This document shows, in pieces, positions 1 to 9,279 of a DNA stretch of 64,000 nucleotides (its first letter is position 1; the number at the start of each line of letters is the position of its first letter). Under the pieces are notes generated by a model. The model was not told the DNA's origin and ran no database searches. It worked only from the letters and a program-made list of their open reading frames with translations. A program made the position numbers and the translations under genes. The DNA is from Photobacterium sp. CCB-ST2H9 (GTDB taxonomy: Bacteria; Pseudomonadota; Gammaproteobacteria; Enterobacterales; Vibrionaceae), in contig NZ_CP100425.1 in the NCBI RefSeq assembly GCF_023151555.2, positions 310,001 to 374,000 on the forward strand, written 5' to 3'.

Positions 1-129
1 ATGATCCAGGGCTCGTTTATGTCGCGCCATAATACGCTGGTGGTGCCGGGCGGGAAGATGAGCTTTGCGATGGAGCTGATCATGCGGCCGCTGATCCAGC
101 AGCTGATCGATACCGGGAAAATCGGATAA
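1..129 (+). CDS. prkB: C-terminal end of a phosphoribulokinase-like protein (PrkB type), truncated by the window edge
   Basis: The first 42 codons are open in frame 1 and end in TAA at 127-129; the gene begins left of the window. The visible tail, with VVPGGKMSFAMELI and PLIQQL, resembles the end of the P-loop kinase-like PrkB proteins that neighbour yheT in many gammaproteobacteria. The identification rests on this short tail plus the converging yheT gene. The role of PrkB in organisms without a Calvin cycle is not settled. A good terminator follows directly. Confidence 0.6.
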   Translation: MIQGSFMSRHNTLVVPGGKMSFAMELIMRPLIQQLIDTGKIG

Positions 130-142
130 CCGGGCCTCATTG

Positions 143-177
143 AAAAAACGCCTGTGCAGGTTTGCCAGGCGTTTTTT
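143..177. terminator. Bidirectional terminator between prkB and yheT
   Basis: A 12-bp perfect stem (143-154 with 166-177) of core AACGCCTG/CAGGCGTT has an A run on its left and a T run on its right, so it can end transcription from both converging genes. Confidence 0.85.
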
Positions 178-185
178 GTTTCAGG

Positions 186-1157
186 TTAACCCCTGAGTTT
201 TTTTTGAAACCAGGCCGGTACGGTCTGGTCCAGCCAGAACGTCGGCTCGCGCCAGCTGCCGCTGATAAAACCGACATGGCCCCCGTATTGGGTCAGGTGA
301 TACTCGATATGGGCAGGCAGCGGCTGTGTCGGGATGACTGCCGCCGTCATGAAAGGATCGTCAGCGGCATGAATCACCCGCAACGGGGTCTGTACCTGCG
401 CCAGTTTTCCCAGTCCGCTGCAACGTTGGTAGTAGTCGGCCGCATCAGCAAAGCCATGCAGCGGCGCTGTGACGGTATCGTCAAACTGTCGCAGCGATGC
501 GATTCCAGCAATCTGTTCGGTCTGAAAGGGCAGCAGGTCCGGTAACGCAGCCATTTTTTTCAGCATATTTTTCTTCATGGAACCGAGCAGGTAGCGCTGG
601 TAGACCCGGGAAAACCCCTGTTCAATCCGGGACGAGCAGGCTGACAGATCCAAGGGCGGAGAAATGACCTGAGCTGCGGTCAGTCCGGATGCTTCGCCGG
701 TTTCAGCCAGATAGTTCACCAGCATATTACCCCCCAGAGAAACTCCAACCGCCAGCAATGGATGATGCGGAAAACGTTCGCGTAACTGGTCGATGAAGTA
801 ACGTGCATCACTGGTTTCACCGGAGTGATAGCTCCGGGCCTGACGGTTAATTTCCCCGCTGCATCCGCGGAAATGCATCATCACACCCAGCCAGCCCTGC
901 TGTCTGGCCGCAAAAAGCAGACTGTGCGCATAAGGGCTGTGGAAACTGCCTTCCAGCCCGTGAAAGAGGATCATGATTGGCATGTGTGCCGGGTGCTGCT
1001 CGGGCGCGGCCGTCCAGACCAGGTCGAGAAAATCATCGTCCGGGGTCTGAATCCGCTCCGTCAGAGGTTCGAACAGGGCCTGACGACGGAACAGTCGTGG
1101 CAGAATGGTTTGCAGGTGTGCGTTGCGCAGGCCGGTTGCGGGCTGAAAGTGCTTCAT
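186..1157 (-). CDS. yheT: YheT-family alpha/beta hydrolase
   Basis: This 323-residue protein has the alpha/beta hydrolase fold of the YheT/ABHD1-3 family, putative esterases of unknown natural substrate. The nucleophile elbow GVSLGG places the serine at residue 140, HAADDPF near 263 supplies the likely acid, and GGHVGF places the catalytic histidine at 294; HGLEG near 66 is the oxyanion region. There is no signal peptide, so it is probably cytosolic. The start at 1157 has a GGAG ribosome site about 6 bases upstream. It is 24 bases downstream of the MocR gene on the same strand, so the two may be co-transcribed. In Enterobacteria yheT sits with yheU and prkB. Confidence 0.85.
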   Translation of the reverse strand: MKHFQPATGLRNAHLQTILPRLFRRQALFEPLTERIQTPDDDFLDLVWTAAPEQHPAHMPIMILFHGLEGSFHSPYAHSLLFAARQQGWLGVMMHFRGCSGEINRQARSYHSGETSDARYFIDQLRERFPHHPLLAVGVSLGGNMLVNYLAETGEASGLTAAQVISPPLDLSACSSRIEQGFSRVYQRYLLGSMKKNMLKKMAALPDLLPFQTEQIAGIASLRQFDDTVTAPLHGFADAADYYQRCSGLGKLAQVQTPLRVIHAADDPFMTAAVIPTQPLPAHIEYHLTQYGGHVGFISGSWREPTFWLDQTVPAWFQKKLRG

Positions 1158-1181
1158 GGTGTTCTCCAGCTGTTCTGACCG

Positions 1182-2582
1182 TCAGAGCGGGAAATCCGGG
1201 TAAGGCGACTGAGTCAGCAGCTCAGCCAGAATCGCCAGACCCTGTTCAAGTTTATCATGACTGTGCGGCGCACTGATGGCCAGACGCACTGCCTGCTGAA
1301 TTGTGCTGCCCGGCGGCGTGAACAGTTCAGCGGATTTGACCACCACATCCCGGGCTTCGGCGGCAGTAACGAAGTCACTCAGGCGCCAGTGATCAGGCAA
1401 GGTCAGCCAGGCGTGGAAGCCCGGTAACTGATACTGAACCTGATACGGCTCCAGATAGCGTTCGAGCAGTCGGGCTCGCTGCTGCATGTCTTGCCGGATC
1501 TGCTGTAATGCCCGGTCGGCATCTCCCTTACGGATCAATTCGCAGGCCAGTGCACTGAGCAGCGGGCTGATCATCAGGCAGTGATGGTGCAGCGCCGTGT
1601 TCAGTCGGGTCTGATGTTTTAACGGAACCTGGATGTAGCCAAGCCGCAGGCCGGGTGCCAGACATTTGGAGAGGCTGCCGAAGTGGATCACCTGCTCGCT
1701 GTCGAGATTGACCAGAGGCGGCGGTGTCTCTGACGGTAACAGGCCGTTGACATCGTCTTCAATGATCAGCACCTGATGACGGCGGCAGACTGCCAGTATG
1801 GCTTCACGCCGTTCCCGGCTCATGGTGGCCGCTGTCGGGTTTTGTAGGGTGGGCGTACAGTACAGCATCCGCGGCTGGTACTGACGGCAGGCTATCTCCA
1901 GACTGTCTGGGAGCAGGCCTTCTGCATCCATCTCCACGGCTTTGACATTCATCTGCATCTGTCGGGCCAGTCCGAGAAATCCGGGATAACTCACCTGTTC
2001 GGTCAGCAGGGTATCGCCGCTGCGGCAAAAAACAGACAGAACGAGCTGAATTGCATGTTGCGCCCCGGACGTGAAATGCATCCGGGCGGGATCGAGCTGG
2101 ACGCCGTGTGTACTCAGCCAGTGGCTGATGACCTCACGATGCGCCGTCAGACCTTGCGGGTCCTGATACAGCATTAGATGATTGAGCAGATCCGGATGCT
2201 GACTCAGCGTCTGCATGGCGCTGGCCATCATCGCAGATCTGTCGATTGCAGGCGGAATATTATAACCGAAATTACATTCGTCCGGTGCCTGGTTCGGATA
2301 GCTGAACACCCAGTCCGGGCGGTTGCGCGGGCAGACATATGTCCCGGCGCCGACTCTGGCTTCAACCAGCCCCCGTCGTTCGGTTTCCGCGTACGCTCGG
2401 GTGATGGTGCCAACCGTCACGCCGAGACGATCGGCCAGTGCGCGGTGAGTCGGCAGTTTGCTGCCTGCAGCCAGATGTCCGGATTCGATTTGCTGCGCGA
2501 TAGCCTCGGCCAGCCGGCGGTAAATCGGACGCCCGTCTTCGCTCTGCCGGAGAAAGGCTTGCTGAATTGTCTCAATTGTCAT
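1182..2582 (-). CDS. MocR-type regulator: GntR winged helix fused to a PLP aminotransferase fold
   Basis: The 466-residue protein has an N-terminal GntR winged helix-turn-helix (residues about 18-85, with PTHRALADRLGV and TVGTITRAYAE) joined to a fold-type I aminotransferase domain (about 110-460). SLSKCLAPGLRLGY gives the Schiff-base lysine K306, and NPT at 248-250 with IIEDDVNG at 273-280 are PLP-pocket motifs. Family knowledge: such proteins use PLP or an amino acid adduct as a signal rather than performing catalysis. It diverges from a LysE-family exporter gene, and a perfect 16-bp palindrome lies between them, so control of that exporter is the obvious inference. The effector cannot be read from the sequence. 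No strong ribosome site precedes the start. Confidence 0.85.
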   Translation of the reverse strand: MTIETIQQAFLRQSEDGRPIYRRLAEAIAQQIESGHLAAGSKLPTHRALADRLGVTVGTITRAYAETERRGLVEARVGAGTYVCPRNRPDWVFSYPNQAPDECNFGYNIPPAIDRSAMMASAMQTLSQHPDLLNHLMLYQDPQGLTAHREVISHWLSTHGVQLDPARMHFTSGAQHAIQLVLSVFCRSGDTLLTEQVSYPGFLGLARQMQMNVKAVEMDAEGLLPDSLEIACRQYQPRMLYCTPTLQNPTAATMSRERREAILAVCRRHQVLIIEDDVNGLLPSETPPPLVNLDSEQVIHFGSLSKCLAPGLRLGYIQVPLKHQTRLNTALHHHCLMISPLLSALACELIRKGDADRALQQIRQDMQQRARLLERYLEPYQVQYQLPGFHAWLTLPDHWRLSDFVTAAEARDVVVKSAELFTPPGSTIQQAVRLAISAPHSHDKLEQGLAILAELLTQSPYPDFPL

Positions 2583-2671
2583 GGTGACAATAAATCCTTT
2601 GATTCCAATTTATCCCCTTGTTAGGCTGCATTTTGACCTTAATTTTGGTTGATATGCAAGCTCAACATTAA

Positions 2672-2687
2672 ATTGTATCGATACAAT
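2672..2687. promoter_or_regulatory. Perfect 16-bp palindrome, candidate MocR operator
   Basis: ATTGTATCGATACAAT is its own reverse complement and lies in the 130-bp divergent region between the MocR gene and the LysE-family gene, 25 bases before the latter's start. Its right half, TACAAT (2682-2687), could act as a -10 element for the exporter, so binding would block that promoter. Operator function is inferred from position and symmetry. Confidence 0.5.
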
Positions 2688-2712
2688 AAGAATTATCTTC
2701 ATGGAGTAAAAC

Positions 2713-3315
2713 ATGAACATTGAATGGCAGTTTTTGATTTCACTGATGGCATTCGCTGCGACGATGACGGGGACCCCGGGGCCGAACAATATGATGGTCA
2801 CCGCTTCAGGGGCGAATTTTGGCTACTGGCGGACGATCCCGCACATCCTCGGGATCGGTTTCGGTCTGGTCAGTATGATTCTGCTGGTGGCCGCAGGGCT
2901 CGGGGTAATTTTTGTCCGTTATCCGGTTCTGCATGAGGCACTGCGCTGGCTGGGGAGCGCATACTTGTTGTATCTGGCCTGGAAAATTGCCACGGCAGGC
3001 GGAAAAGTTCAGGTGGATGACCACGATGCCCGGCCGATGTCTTTTGTCGCAGCAGCGATGTTTCAGTATGTGAATCCGAAGGCGTGGATGATGTCAGTGA
3101 CTGCGATCAGCACTTTTACCTCTGCAGGTGAGGCTTTCTGCTCCTCAGCCCTGACTGTGGCGACGGTTTTTTATGTGATTGGGTTTCCCTGTGTGTCGCT
3201 CTGGGCCGGATTCGGGACGCTGATTGGTCGCTGGCTGAATCAGCCTCAGGCAAGGCAGCGTTTTAATCTGACGATGGGGACACTGACGGCGGGGTGTGTG
3301 GCAATGATTTGGTAA
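2713..3315 (+). CDS. LysE/RhtB-family amino acid exporter
   Basis: A 200-residue inner-membrane protein of the LysE/RhtB efflux family. The N-terminal motif MTGTPGPNNMMV (residues about 18-29) is the family signature, and about six hydrophobic helices follow. SFVAAAMFQYVNPKAWM (near 113-129) is the second conserved segment. The length is typical for the family (about 200-210). The start has a GGAG site 7 bases upstream. Substrate is unknown; family members export lysine, threonine, homoserine, cysteine and similar compounds. The divergent MocR regulator suggests induction by an amino acid or by a PLP-reactive compound. Confidence 0.85.
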   Translation: MNIEWQFLISLMAFAATMTGTPGPNNMMVTASGANFGYWRTIPHILGIGFGLVSMILLVAAGLGVIFVRYPVLHEALRWLGSAYLLYLAWKIATAGGKVQVDDHDARPMSFVAAAMFQYVNPKAWMMSVTAISTFTSAGEAFCSSALTVATVFYVIGFPCVSLWAGFGTLIGRWLNQPQARQRFNLTMGTLTAGCVAMIW

Positions 3316-3334
3316 GGCAGATGCCTGCCTTACC
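3311..3334. terminator. Hairpin between converging genes, possible terminator without U tract
   Basis: A perfect 10-bp stem GGTAAGGCAG/CTGCCTTACC with an ATGC loop starts on the stop codon of the LysE gene and ends 16 bases before the stop of the converging TIGR02444 gene. No T run follows on either side, so termination is uncertain. Confidence 0.4.
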
Positions 3335-3349
3335 CTGATTGAAGAACGG

Positions 3350-3823
3350 TCAGCCCCGAATCTGTAATGCCAGGTTGTCCGCTTCCAGCCGCTGACAATA
3401 CTGACCCAGGTTATCGGCGGGTGGCGGCAGAGCCGCTCTGGGTTGCTGAGCCTGATGATTCAGGCAGCTAATCAGATCCTGCTGCTGGTTCTGCTCCAGC
3501 ATGAGTTCAAAGTCGATCATCTGCTGATAGCCCGCAGAGTCCAGCTGGGGTTTCAGATTGCGGCGTAACTGACGATAAGCCGTCAGTTGTGTTTCGGTTG
3601 CAGCCAGAGCCTGCTCCAGCTGGCGGATTTCAGTTGCCGACAGGGCGTACTGCTGGGTATCGAGCCAGTGCAGCAGCAGCGCCAGATTGACGTTTCCCTG
3701 AAATTCGTCCTGCAGTTGCAGGCATGCCTGGCTGACGCCTTCTAAGCTGTAGTGCTGGAGGCAGAAGCGCCAGAATAAATCGGCCTGAAAGCCTTGAACC
3801 CTCGGGTGATCAGTTGCTGACAT
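3350..3823 (-). CDS. TIGR02444-family protein of unknown function
   Basis: This 157-residue soluble protein starts MSATDHPRVQ. I chose the start at 3823 because the longer reading (to 3895) would run deep into yheS, whereas 3823 overlaps the yheS stop by only 14 bases. The segment FWRFCLQHYSLEGVSQACLQLQDEF followed by N-V-N-LALLL-WLD matches my memory of the TIGR02444 family, which is usually encoded just after yheS in gammaproteobacteria. It is rich in leucine and glutamine, predicted mostly helical, with no signal peptide or membrane segment. Translational coupling to yheS suggests a shared role, but none is known to me. Confidence 0.7.
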   Translation of the reverse strand: MSATDHPRVQGFQADLFWRFCLQHYSLEGVSQACLQLQDEFQGNVNLALLLHWLDTQQYALSATEIRQLEQALAATETQLTAYRQLRRNLKPQLDSAGYQQMIDFELMLEQNQQQDLISCLNHQAQQPRAALPPPADNLGQYCQRLEADNLALQIRG

Positions 3824-5738
3824 TGAATTCCTGCTCCATGCTTTCAAGTTGCTCCTGCAATTCCATCCATGCCATTTCGACGTCTTCCAGCTCATTTTTG
3901 GCCTGGCTCTGCGTCTGCAGTGCCTGATTCAGCCGCACCTTGTTTTCGGCTTCGTAAATACTGCCATCGGAGAGTGCCGCTTCAGCCTGAGCCAGAGTCT
4001 GGCTCAGTTTCTCCATCTGAGTATCCAGTTTCTCAATCTGTTTCCGCAGCGGTGCGGTCTGTTTGCGGAATTCGGCTTCCAGACGTTTTTGTTCTTTGCG
4101 GGAGGCAGCACTGTTGTCCTTGCTGGCTGATTCCGGCTTGGTGGCCTGTTGTTCCCGGCGCTCGTTACGTTGCTGTTCGGTCAGCCATTTGTGGTAATCG
4201 TTGAGGTCGCCGTCGAATGGCTCAACCTTGCGGTCATGGACCAGATACAAATCATCGGTCGTCGCCCGCAGCAGGTAACGGTCGTGACTGACGATTACCA
4301 TCGCACCTTCGAAGGACTGCAATGCCAGTGTCAGTGCCTGACGCATGTCAAGATCCAGGTGGTTGGTCGGTTCGTCAAGCAGCAGCAGGTTCGGACGTTG
4401 CCAGACAATCAGTGCCAGCACCAGACGGGCTTTCTCTCCGCCGGAAAACGGGCCGACCAGGTCCAGCGCTTTGTCGCCTTTAAAACCGAAGCTGCCGAGG
4501 TAATCACGCAGCTGCTGCTCAGTGGATTCCGGGGCCAGACGACTCATATGCTGCAGCGGCGTTTCGTCCAGTCGCAGGGTTTCCAGCTGATGCTGGGCAA
4601 AATAGCCAATTTTCACGCCCTGTGAGTAGGTCAGATCACCGGCCTGAGGCGCCAGCTCGGCAGACAGCAGTTTGATCAGGGTTGATTTACCGGCACCGTT
4701 CCGGCCCAGCAGACCAATCCGGCTGCCCGGCACCAGATTGAGACGAATTTTGTCGAGGATTTGGACTTCTCCGTAACCGGCGGCCACCTGATCCATCATG
4801 ATGATTGGATTGGGCAGACTGTCCGGCTCGCGGAATTCGAAGTTGAATGGGTTATCAAACTGAGCCGGCAGTACCTTTTCCATGCGCTCCAGTGCCTTAA
4901 TCCGGCTCTGAGCCTGGCGGGCTTTGCTGGCTTTATACCGGAAGCGGTCGATATAGGATTGCATGTGCGCCATTTGTTTCTGCTGTTTCTGGAACATCGA
5001 CTGTTGCAGGATCAGCTTTTCGGCGCGCTGGTTTTCAAACGACGAGTAGTTGCCCGTGTATTCGTTCAGGTGCTGGTTTTCGACATGGATGATCCGTCCG
5101 ACCACAGGATCGAGGAAATCGCGGTCGTGGGAAATCAGAACCAGCGTCCCCCGGTAGTTCTGGAGCCATTTTTCCAGCCAGAGAACTGCATCCAGATCCA
5201 GGTGGTTGGTCGGTTCGTCGAGCAGCAGCAGATCAGAGCGGCACAGCAGGGCCTGAGCCAGGTTGAGACGCATCCGCCAGCCACCGGAGAACTGCGTCAG
5301 ATTCCAGCTCATCTGCTCCTGTGAGAATCCGAGGCCATCCAGCAGTTCGGAGGCCCGGGCTTTAATGCTGTAGCCGCCAATGGCATCCAGTTGGTCGTGC
5401 AGCAGGGCAACTTTGTTGCCGTCATCGACCTGTTCGGCAGCCAGTAAGGCTTGCTCCAGCTGACGGTATTCACGATCGCCGTCGATGACATAGTCCAGGG
5501 CGGTCCGTTCCAGAGCCGGGGTTTCCTGCGCCACCCAGGCCAGTTCCCAGTGCGACGGGACGGAATGCTGACCGGCATCAACACTCAGTTCGCCTTTGAT
5601 CAGGGCAAACAGGGTGGATTTACCGCAGCCATTCTTGCCAACCAGGCCGACTTTATCGCCCGGATGAATGGTGGCCGTTGCTTGATCCAGCAGGACGTTG
5701 CCGCCCCGGAGCAATTGAATATCAGAAAAAGTGATCAT
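3810..5738 (-). CDS. yheS: ABC-F family ATPase YheS
   Basis: At 642 residues it has two ABC nucleotide-binding domains and no membrane segments, the ABC-F arrangement of ribosome-associated translation factors. Walker A motifs GLVGKNGCGKST (near 32) and GLLGRNGAGKST (near 343), signatures FSGGWRMRL and FSGGEKARL, and two Walker B segments LLLLDEPTNHLD are intact. The linker between the domains is basic and alpha-helical, as expected for the P-site tRNA interaction motif. The C-terminal 120 residues form a charged coiled coil. Family knowledge: YheS-type proteins act on stalled ribosomes. It overlaps the TIGR02444 gene and diverges from kefG. Confidence 0.9.
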   Translation of the reverse strand: MITFSDIQLLRGGNVLLDQATATIHPGDKVGLVGKNGCGKSTLFALIKGELSVDAGQHSVPSHWELAWVAQETPALERTALDYVIDGDREYRQLEQALLAAEQVDDGNKVALLHDQLDAIGGYSIKARASELLDGLGFSQEQMSWNLTQFSGGWRMRLNLAQALLCRSDLLLLDEPTNHLDLDAVLWLEKWLQNYRGTLVLISHDRDFLDPVVGRIIHVENQHLNEYTGNYSSFENQRAEKLILQQSMFQKQQKQMAHMQSYIDRFRYKASKARQAQSRIKALERMEKVLPAQFDNPFNFEFREPDSLPNPIIMMDQVAAGYGEVQILDKIRLNLVPGSRIGLLGRNGAGKSTLIKLLSAELAPQAGDLTYSQGVKIGYFAQHQLETLRLDETPLQHMSRLAPESTEQQLRDYLGSFGFKGDKALDLVGPFSGGEKARLVLALIVWQRPNLLLLDEPTNHLDLDMRQALTLALQSFEGAMVIVSHDRYLLRATTDDLYLVHDRKVEPFDGDLNDYHKWLTEQQRNERREQQATKPESASKDNSAASRKEQKRLEAEFRKQTAPLRKQIEKLDTQMEKLSQTLAQAEAALSDGSIYEAENKVRLNQALQTQSQAKNELEDVEMAWMELQEQLESMEQEFNVSN

Positions 5739-5975
5739 TGCCTGTTACTACCGGCTGTTGCCGCTCCACAACAAATAGGTGACTGGTGCGGGAGTCTATA
5801 ACAATCTGCGTTGAACTGCGAACAGGTGCAGGGGGTGCCGGGAAAGGATTCATATTTTTGCCGTTGAAATCTCAGGAACAAAGCGATCCACACGGCGGCA
5901 GAATTCGGTATGATGCTTTGATGAGTCCTGTCAGTCCGGCTCATGCGGTGACTCAGGGAAATGAGGAAAAGGCCT

Positions 5976-6545
5976 ATGGAACAAGCCCCACCACGTATTC
6001 TTCTTATTTATGCGCATCCGGATCCGGATGCTTCCGTGGCGAACAAAGCCATGCTGTCTGCCGTGGCAAATCTGCCTCACGTGACCTTTCACGACCTCTA
6101 CGGCAAGTACCCAGATTTTTTTATTGATGCGGCCTGTGAACGGGAATTAGTCAGTCAGCATGACATGCTGGTTTTTCAGCACCCGCTTTATATGTATTCC
6201 TGCCCGGCTTTGCTCAAAGAGTGGATAGATGTGGTGCTGAGTAAAGGCTTTGCCCACGGAGAAGGGACGGGGACCAAAGGCAAGTACTGGCGCTCGGTGA
6301 TCACCACCGGCGGAGCTGCGGAAGCTTACACACCGGATGGGTATAACCGCTGCAGCGTGGCTGAGATTTTGAAGCCTTTTGAGCTGACGGCTGAGCTGTG
6401 CCAGATGCACTGGCTCCCGCCTCTGGTGCTCCACTGGGCACGGCGCATCCCGGATGCAGAGCGTCGGGCGCATGCACAACACTACCGGGAGTGGCTGATG
6501 TTACCTCTGGCAGAAGCAAGTCAGGAGGGGAAACATGGCGTCTGA
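5976..6545 (+). CDS. kefG: KefG, ancillary oxidoreductase of the KefB potassium efflux system
   Basis: A 189-residue flavodoxin-fold quinone oxidoreductase-like protein needed for full activity of KefB in Escherichia coli. [13 protein letters not shown] opens the fold; [30 protein letters not shown] and [11 protein letters not shown] are near-identical to E. coli KefG from memory. I prefer the ATG at 5976 over 5961 because GAGGA lies 8 bases before it, while the upstream ATG has its purine run abutting the codon. The gene overlaps kefB by 11 bases, so translation is coupled and the two subunits are made together. Confidence 0.9.
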   Translation: MEQAPPRILLIYAHPDPDASVANKAMLSAVANLPHVTFHDLYGKYPDFFIDAACERELVSQHDMLVFQHPLYMYSCPALLKEWIDVVLSKGFAHGEGTGTKGKYWRSVITTGGAAEAYTPDGYNRCSVAEILKPFELTAELCQMHWLPPLVLHWARRIPDAERRAHAQHYREWLMLPLAEASQEGKHGV

Positions 6546-8340
6546 TGTATTAACCAGCAGTGTTGTGTTCTTGGCGGCGGCTGTGGTTGCAGTTCCGGTG
6601 GCCCAACGACTCGGGCTGGGGTCGGTACTCGGGTATCTGCTGGCCGGGATTGGCATCGGCCCCTGGGGGCTGGGACTGATCAATGATGTCGAGGCGGTTC
6701 TGCATTTTTCAGAATTCGGTGTGGTTTTGCTGCTGTTTCTGATCGGTCTGGAACTGAACCCAGGCAAACTGTGGCAGATGCGCCAGCCGATCCTTGGTCT
6801 GGGCGGCAGTCAGGTCGTACTGACCAGCCTGGTCATTGCCACGGTTGTGCTGTTGTGTGAGCAGTTCATCGGGAATCTGGACTGGCGGGTGGCGCTGGTG
6901 ATTGGGATGGGCTTGGCCCTGTCTTCAACGGCGATTGCCCTTCGGGTGATAGAAGAGCAGGGGATCGGACGTTCGGATACTGGTCAGTCCGGCTTTGCCG
7001 TGCTGCTTTTTCAGGATATTGCCGTGATCCCGATGCTGGCTTTTCTGCCCTTACTGGCGGGAAGCGAGGGCGGCAACTGGCTGGATCTGGTCGCCATGGT
7101 GGCGGGAATCGCTGTGCTGCTGGTGGGCGGCCATTTCCTGTTACGACCGCTGTTTCGCTGGGTCGTGATGTCCGGGGTTCGGGAACTGTTCACCGTGACA
7201 GCGCTGCTGCTGGTTATTGGGATCGCGCTGGGCATGGAAACGCTGGGTCTGTCGATGGCACTGGGAACTTTTCTGGCGGGCGTGCTGCTGGCTGAGAGCG
7301 AGTACCGCCATGAGCTGGAGATCGCCATAGAGCCGTTTAAGGGACTGCTGCTCGGCCTGTTTTTTATCTCAGTCGGCATGGCGGTGAATCTGGGACTGTT
7401 GCTGGATTACCCCCTGCAGATCCTGGCGGCGGTTGTCGCACTGGTAGTGGTAAAAGGACTGCTGCTGTATCTGCTTGCGCGTTTGTTTGGCATTCAGGCC
7501 AAATCCCGCAGCCAGATGGCGGCTATTCTCAGTCAGGGAGGCGAGTTTGCATTCGTGCTGTTCACGGCGGCCCAAAGTGAGGGATTGCTCAATGCAGAGC
7601 TGACCGGTTTTTTGCTGGTGGTGGTCAGCCTGTCGATGATGACCACGCCGCTGGTGCTGCGTTTACAGGACAAATGGTTCGTCCGTACCTTTCAGGCTGA
7701 GGCGGGGGATGAACCTGAATCAGATGTGATTGATCGGGAACCCAGGGTGATCATTACCGGGTTTGGCCGTTTCGGGCAGGTGGTAGGACGGCTGTTGTTC
7801 GCCAATAAAATCCGGGTGACGATTCTGGAACGGGATCCCGGTCAGATCCAGTTTCTGCGCAAGTTCGGCTATAAGGTGTATTATGGCGACGCCAGCCAGC
7901 TTGACCTGCTGCGTGCCGCCGGAGCCGAGAAAGCGGAAGCCATTATTATCTGCACCGACAGTCCGGAGGAGGTGATGCAGGTGGTGGCAATTTGCCAGCA
8001 GCACTTTCCACGTCTGAAGATTCTGGCCCGGGCCCGCAGTCGGGTGGAAGCGCACCAACTGCTTAGCCACGGTGTTGATATGTTCTCCCGGGAAACCTTT
8101 GCCGGTGCGCTGGATTTAGGTCGTCAGGCACTGGTGGCACTGGGAATGCACCCATATAAGGCCAAGCGGGCTGAGGCACATTTCCGGAAACTGGATACCA
8201 CCGCTTTACGGGATTTGTTGCCGCAGCATTCGGAAGATGTGCACCTGGCAACCCGGGCAAAAGAAGCCCGCAAAGAGCTGGAAGAGATTTTTGACCGCGA
8301 GATGCGCGGTGAGCGTGAGCGGCATAACGGCTGGGACTGA
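6535..8340 (+). CDS. kefB: KefB, glutathione-gated K+/H+ antiporter
   Basis: This 601-residue protein, the same length as E. coli KefB, has a CPA2 transport domain of about 12-13 membrane helices (residues 1-380) and a cytosolic RCK/KTN domain starting [11 protein letters not shown] at residue 409. The motif [10 protein letters not shown] and the regulatory loop with [15 protein letters not shown] are intact. In characterised homologues, free glutathione keeps the channel closed and glutathione adducts of electrophiles open it, so K+ leaves, H+ enters and the cytosol acidifies as protection. The start has a strong AGGAGGGG ribosome site inside the end of kefG. Confidence 0.93.
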   Translation: MASDVLTSSVVFLAAAVVAVPVAQRLGLGSVLGYLLAGIGIGPWGLGLINDVEAVLHFSEFGVVLLLFLIGLELNPGKLWQMRQPILGLGGSQVVLTSLVIATVVLLCEQFIGNLDWRVALVIGMGLALSSTAIALRVIEEQGIGRSDTGQSGFAVLLFQDIAVIPMLAFLPLLAGSEGGNWLDLVAMVAGIAVLLVGGHFLLRPLFRWVVMSGVRELFTVTALLLVIGIALGMETLGLSMALGTFLAGVLLAESEYRHELEIAIEPFKGLLLGLFFISVGMAVNLGLLLDYPLQILAAVVALVVVKGLLLYLLARLFGIQAKSRSQMAAILSQGGEFAFVLFTAAQSEGLLNAELTGFLLVVVSLSMMTTPLVLRLQDKWFVRTFQAEAGDEPESDVIDREPRVIITGFGRFGQVVGRLLFANKIRVTILERDPGQIQFLRKFGYKVYYGDASQLDLLRAAGAEKAEAIIICTDSPEEVMQVVAICQQHFPRLKILARARSRVEAHQLLSHGVDMFSRETFAGALDLGRQALVALGMHPYKAKRAEAHFRKLDTTALRDLLPQHSEDVHLATRAKEARKELEEIFDREMRGERERHNGWD

Positions 8341-8385
8341 CCCGCCGTAAATTGAGACTATCCCAGGCAGTACAGGAAGGGAGTT

Positions 8386-8595
8386 ATGACCAAGAAACGA
8401 TTTATCGCCGGTGCGGTGTGCCCGGCCTGTCAGCAGCAGGACACGTTACGCTGGTGGCTGGAAAATGAGGTGGAGAAAGTCGAATGTGTCGCTTGTCACC
8501 ACACGGATACCCGCCTGCCGAAATCTGTTGAATACAGTAAACATGTGGCCGGAACGGCTCAGGAACAAGTGATCGGGATTTTTAAGCCGGAATGA
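8386..8595 (+). CDS. yheV: YheV-family zinc-ribbon protein
   Basis: A 69-residue protein with two CxxC pairs (C12/C15 and C34/C37), enough for a single zinc ribbon, followed by a short charged tail. The sequence and its place between kefB and slyD match YheV of Enterobacteria. The molecular role is unknown. It is 45 bases after kefB, with AGGAAGGGAG just before the ATG, and is probably in the same transcript. Confidence 0.85.
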   Translation: MTKKRFIAGAVCPACQQQDTLRWWLENEVEKVECVACHHTDTRLPKSVEYSKHVAGTAQEQVIGIFKPE

Positions 8596-8688
8596 ATCCC
8601 GGCCGAATGTTTCGATCAGTATTGGCGTCTGGCAGGGCAGATCCGGTATGATTACAGGTTAAATCCCCTGCTCAAATTCGGAGTAAAC

Positions 8689-9222
8689 ATGAAAGTCGCT
8701 AAAGACACCGTAGTAAGCCTGGCTTACCAAGTGAAAACCGAAGAAGGTATTGTCGTTGATCAGTCAACCACAGATGCGCCGCTGGATTACCTGCACGGCC
8801 ACAACAACCTGATCATCGGTCTGGAAAAAGCTCTGGAAGGCCGTGCAGTTGGCGATAAGTTCGAAGTGACTGTGGCACCGGAAGAAGCATACGGCGAGCA
8901 CCATGCAGAAATGGTTCAGCGCGTTCCGGCTGAAGTGTTCCAGGGTGTGGACGAAATTACCGTTGGCATGCGTTTCCTGGCAGATACCGATCAGGGTCCA
9001 ATCCCGGTAGAAGTGACTGAAGTTGACGGCGACGAAGTTGTTGTTGATGGTAACCACATGCTGGCGGGCCAGACACTGACGTTTGATGTGGAAATTGTTG
9101 CGACTCGTGCTGCAACGGAAGAAGAAATTTCTCACGGCCATATTCATCAGGCGGGCGGTTGTGGACACGACCACGACCATGATCACGACCATGAAGGTGG
9201 TTGTTGCGGACATGACCACTAA
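8689..9222 (+). CDS. slyD: SlyD, FKBP-type peptidyl-prolyl isomerase and metallochaperone
   Basis: At 177 residues, SlyD has a split FKBP domain (MKVAKDTVVSLAYQVKTEEG..., closing near residue 145) with the insert-in-flap chaperone domain around residues 75-125. Its C-terminal tail is packed with His, Cys and Asp (GCGHDHDHDHDHEGGCCGHDH), a nickel/zinc-binding tail like that of E. coli SlyD but shorter. It isomerises prolyl bonds, binds unfolded chains and hands nickel to hydrogenase or urease maturation. GGAG stands a few bases before the ATG. A terminator follows, so this ends the kefG-slyD transcript. Confidence 0.93.
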   Translation: MKVAKDTVVSLAYQVKTEEGIVVDQSTTDAPLDYLHGHNNLIIGLEKALEGRAVGDKFEVTVAPEEAYGEHHAEMVQRVPAEVFQGVDEITVGMRFLADTDQGPIPVEVTEVDGDEVVVDGNHMLAGQTLTFDVEIVATRAATEEEISHGHIHQAGGCGHDHDHDHDHEGGCCGHDH

Positions 9223-9233
9223 GTCATGACGGC

Positions 9234-9263
9234 AAAACGGGAAGCGCAAGCTTCCCGTTTTTG
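9234..9263. terminator. Terminator between slyD and slyX
   Basis: Twelve paired bases (9234-9245 with 9250-9261, core ACGGGAAGC/GCTTCCCGT), a GCAA loop, and T and A runs outside make it usable from both directions. Confidence 0.9.
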
Positions 9264-9279
9264 TATCAACATTTTCCCC

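Noticed and set aside
4149..5324. Several plus-strand frames opposite yheS
   Set aside because: They are out-of-phase complements of conserved ABC motifs; no ribosome sites.
8764..9249. 161-codon frame antisense to slyD
   Set aside because: Its repetitive Met/Val content is the complement of the His/Asp tail of SlyD.
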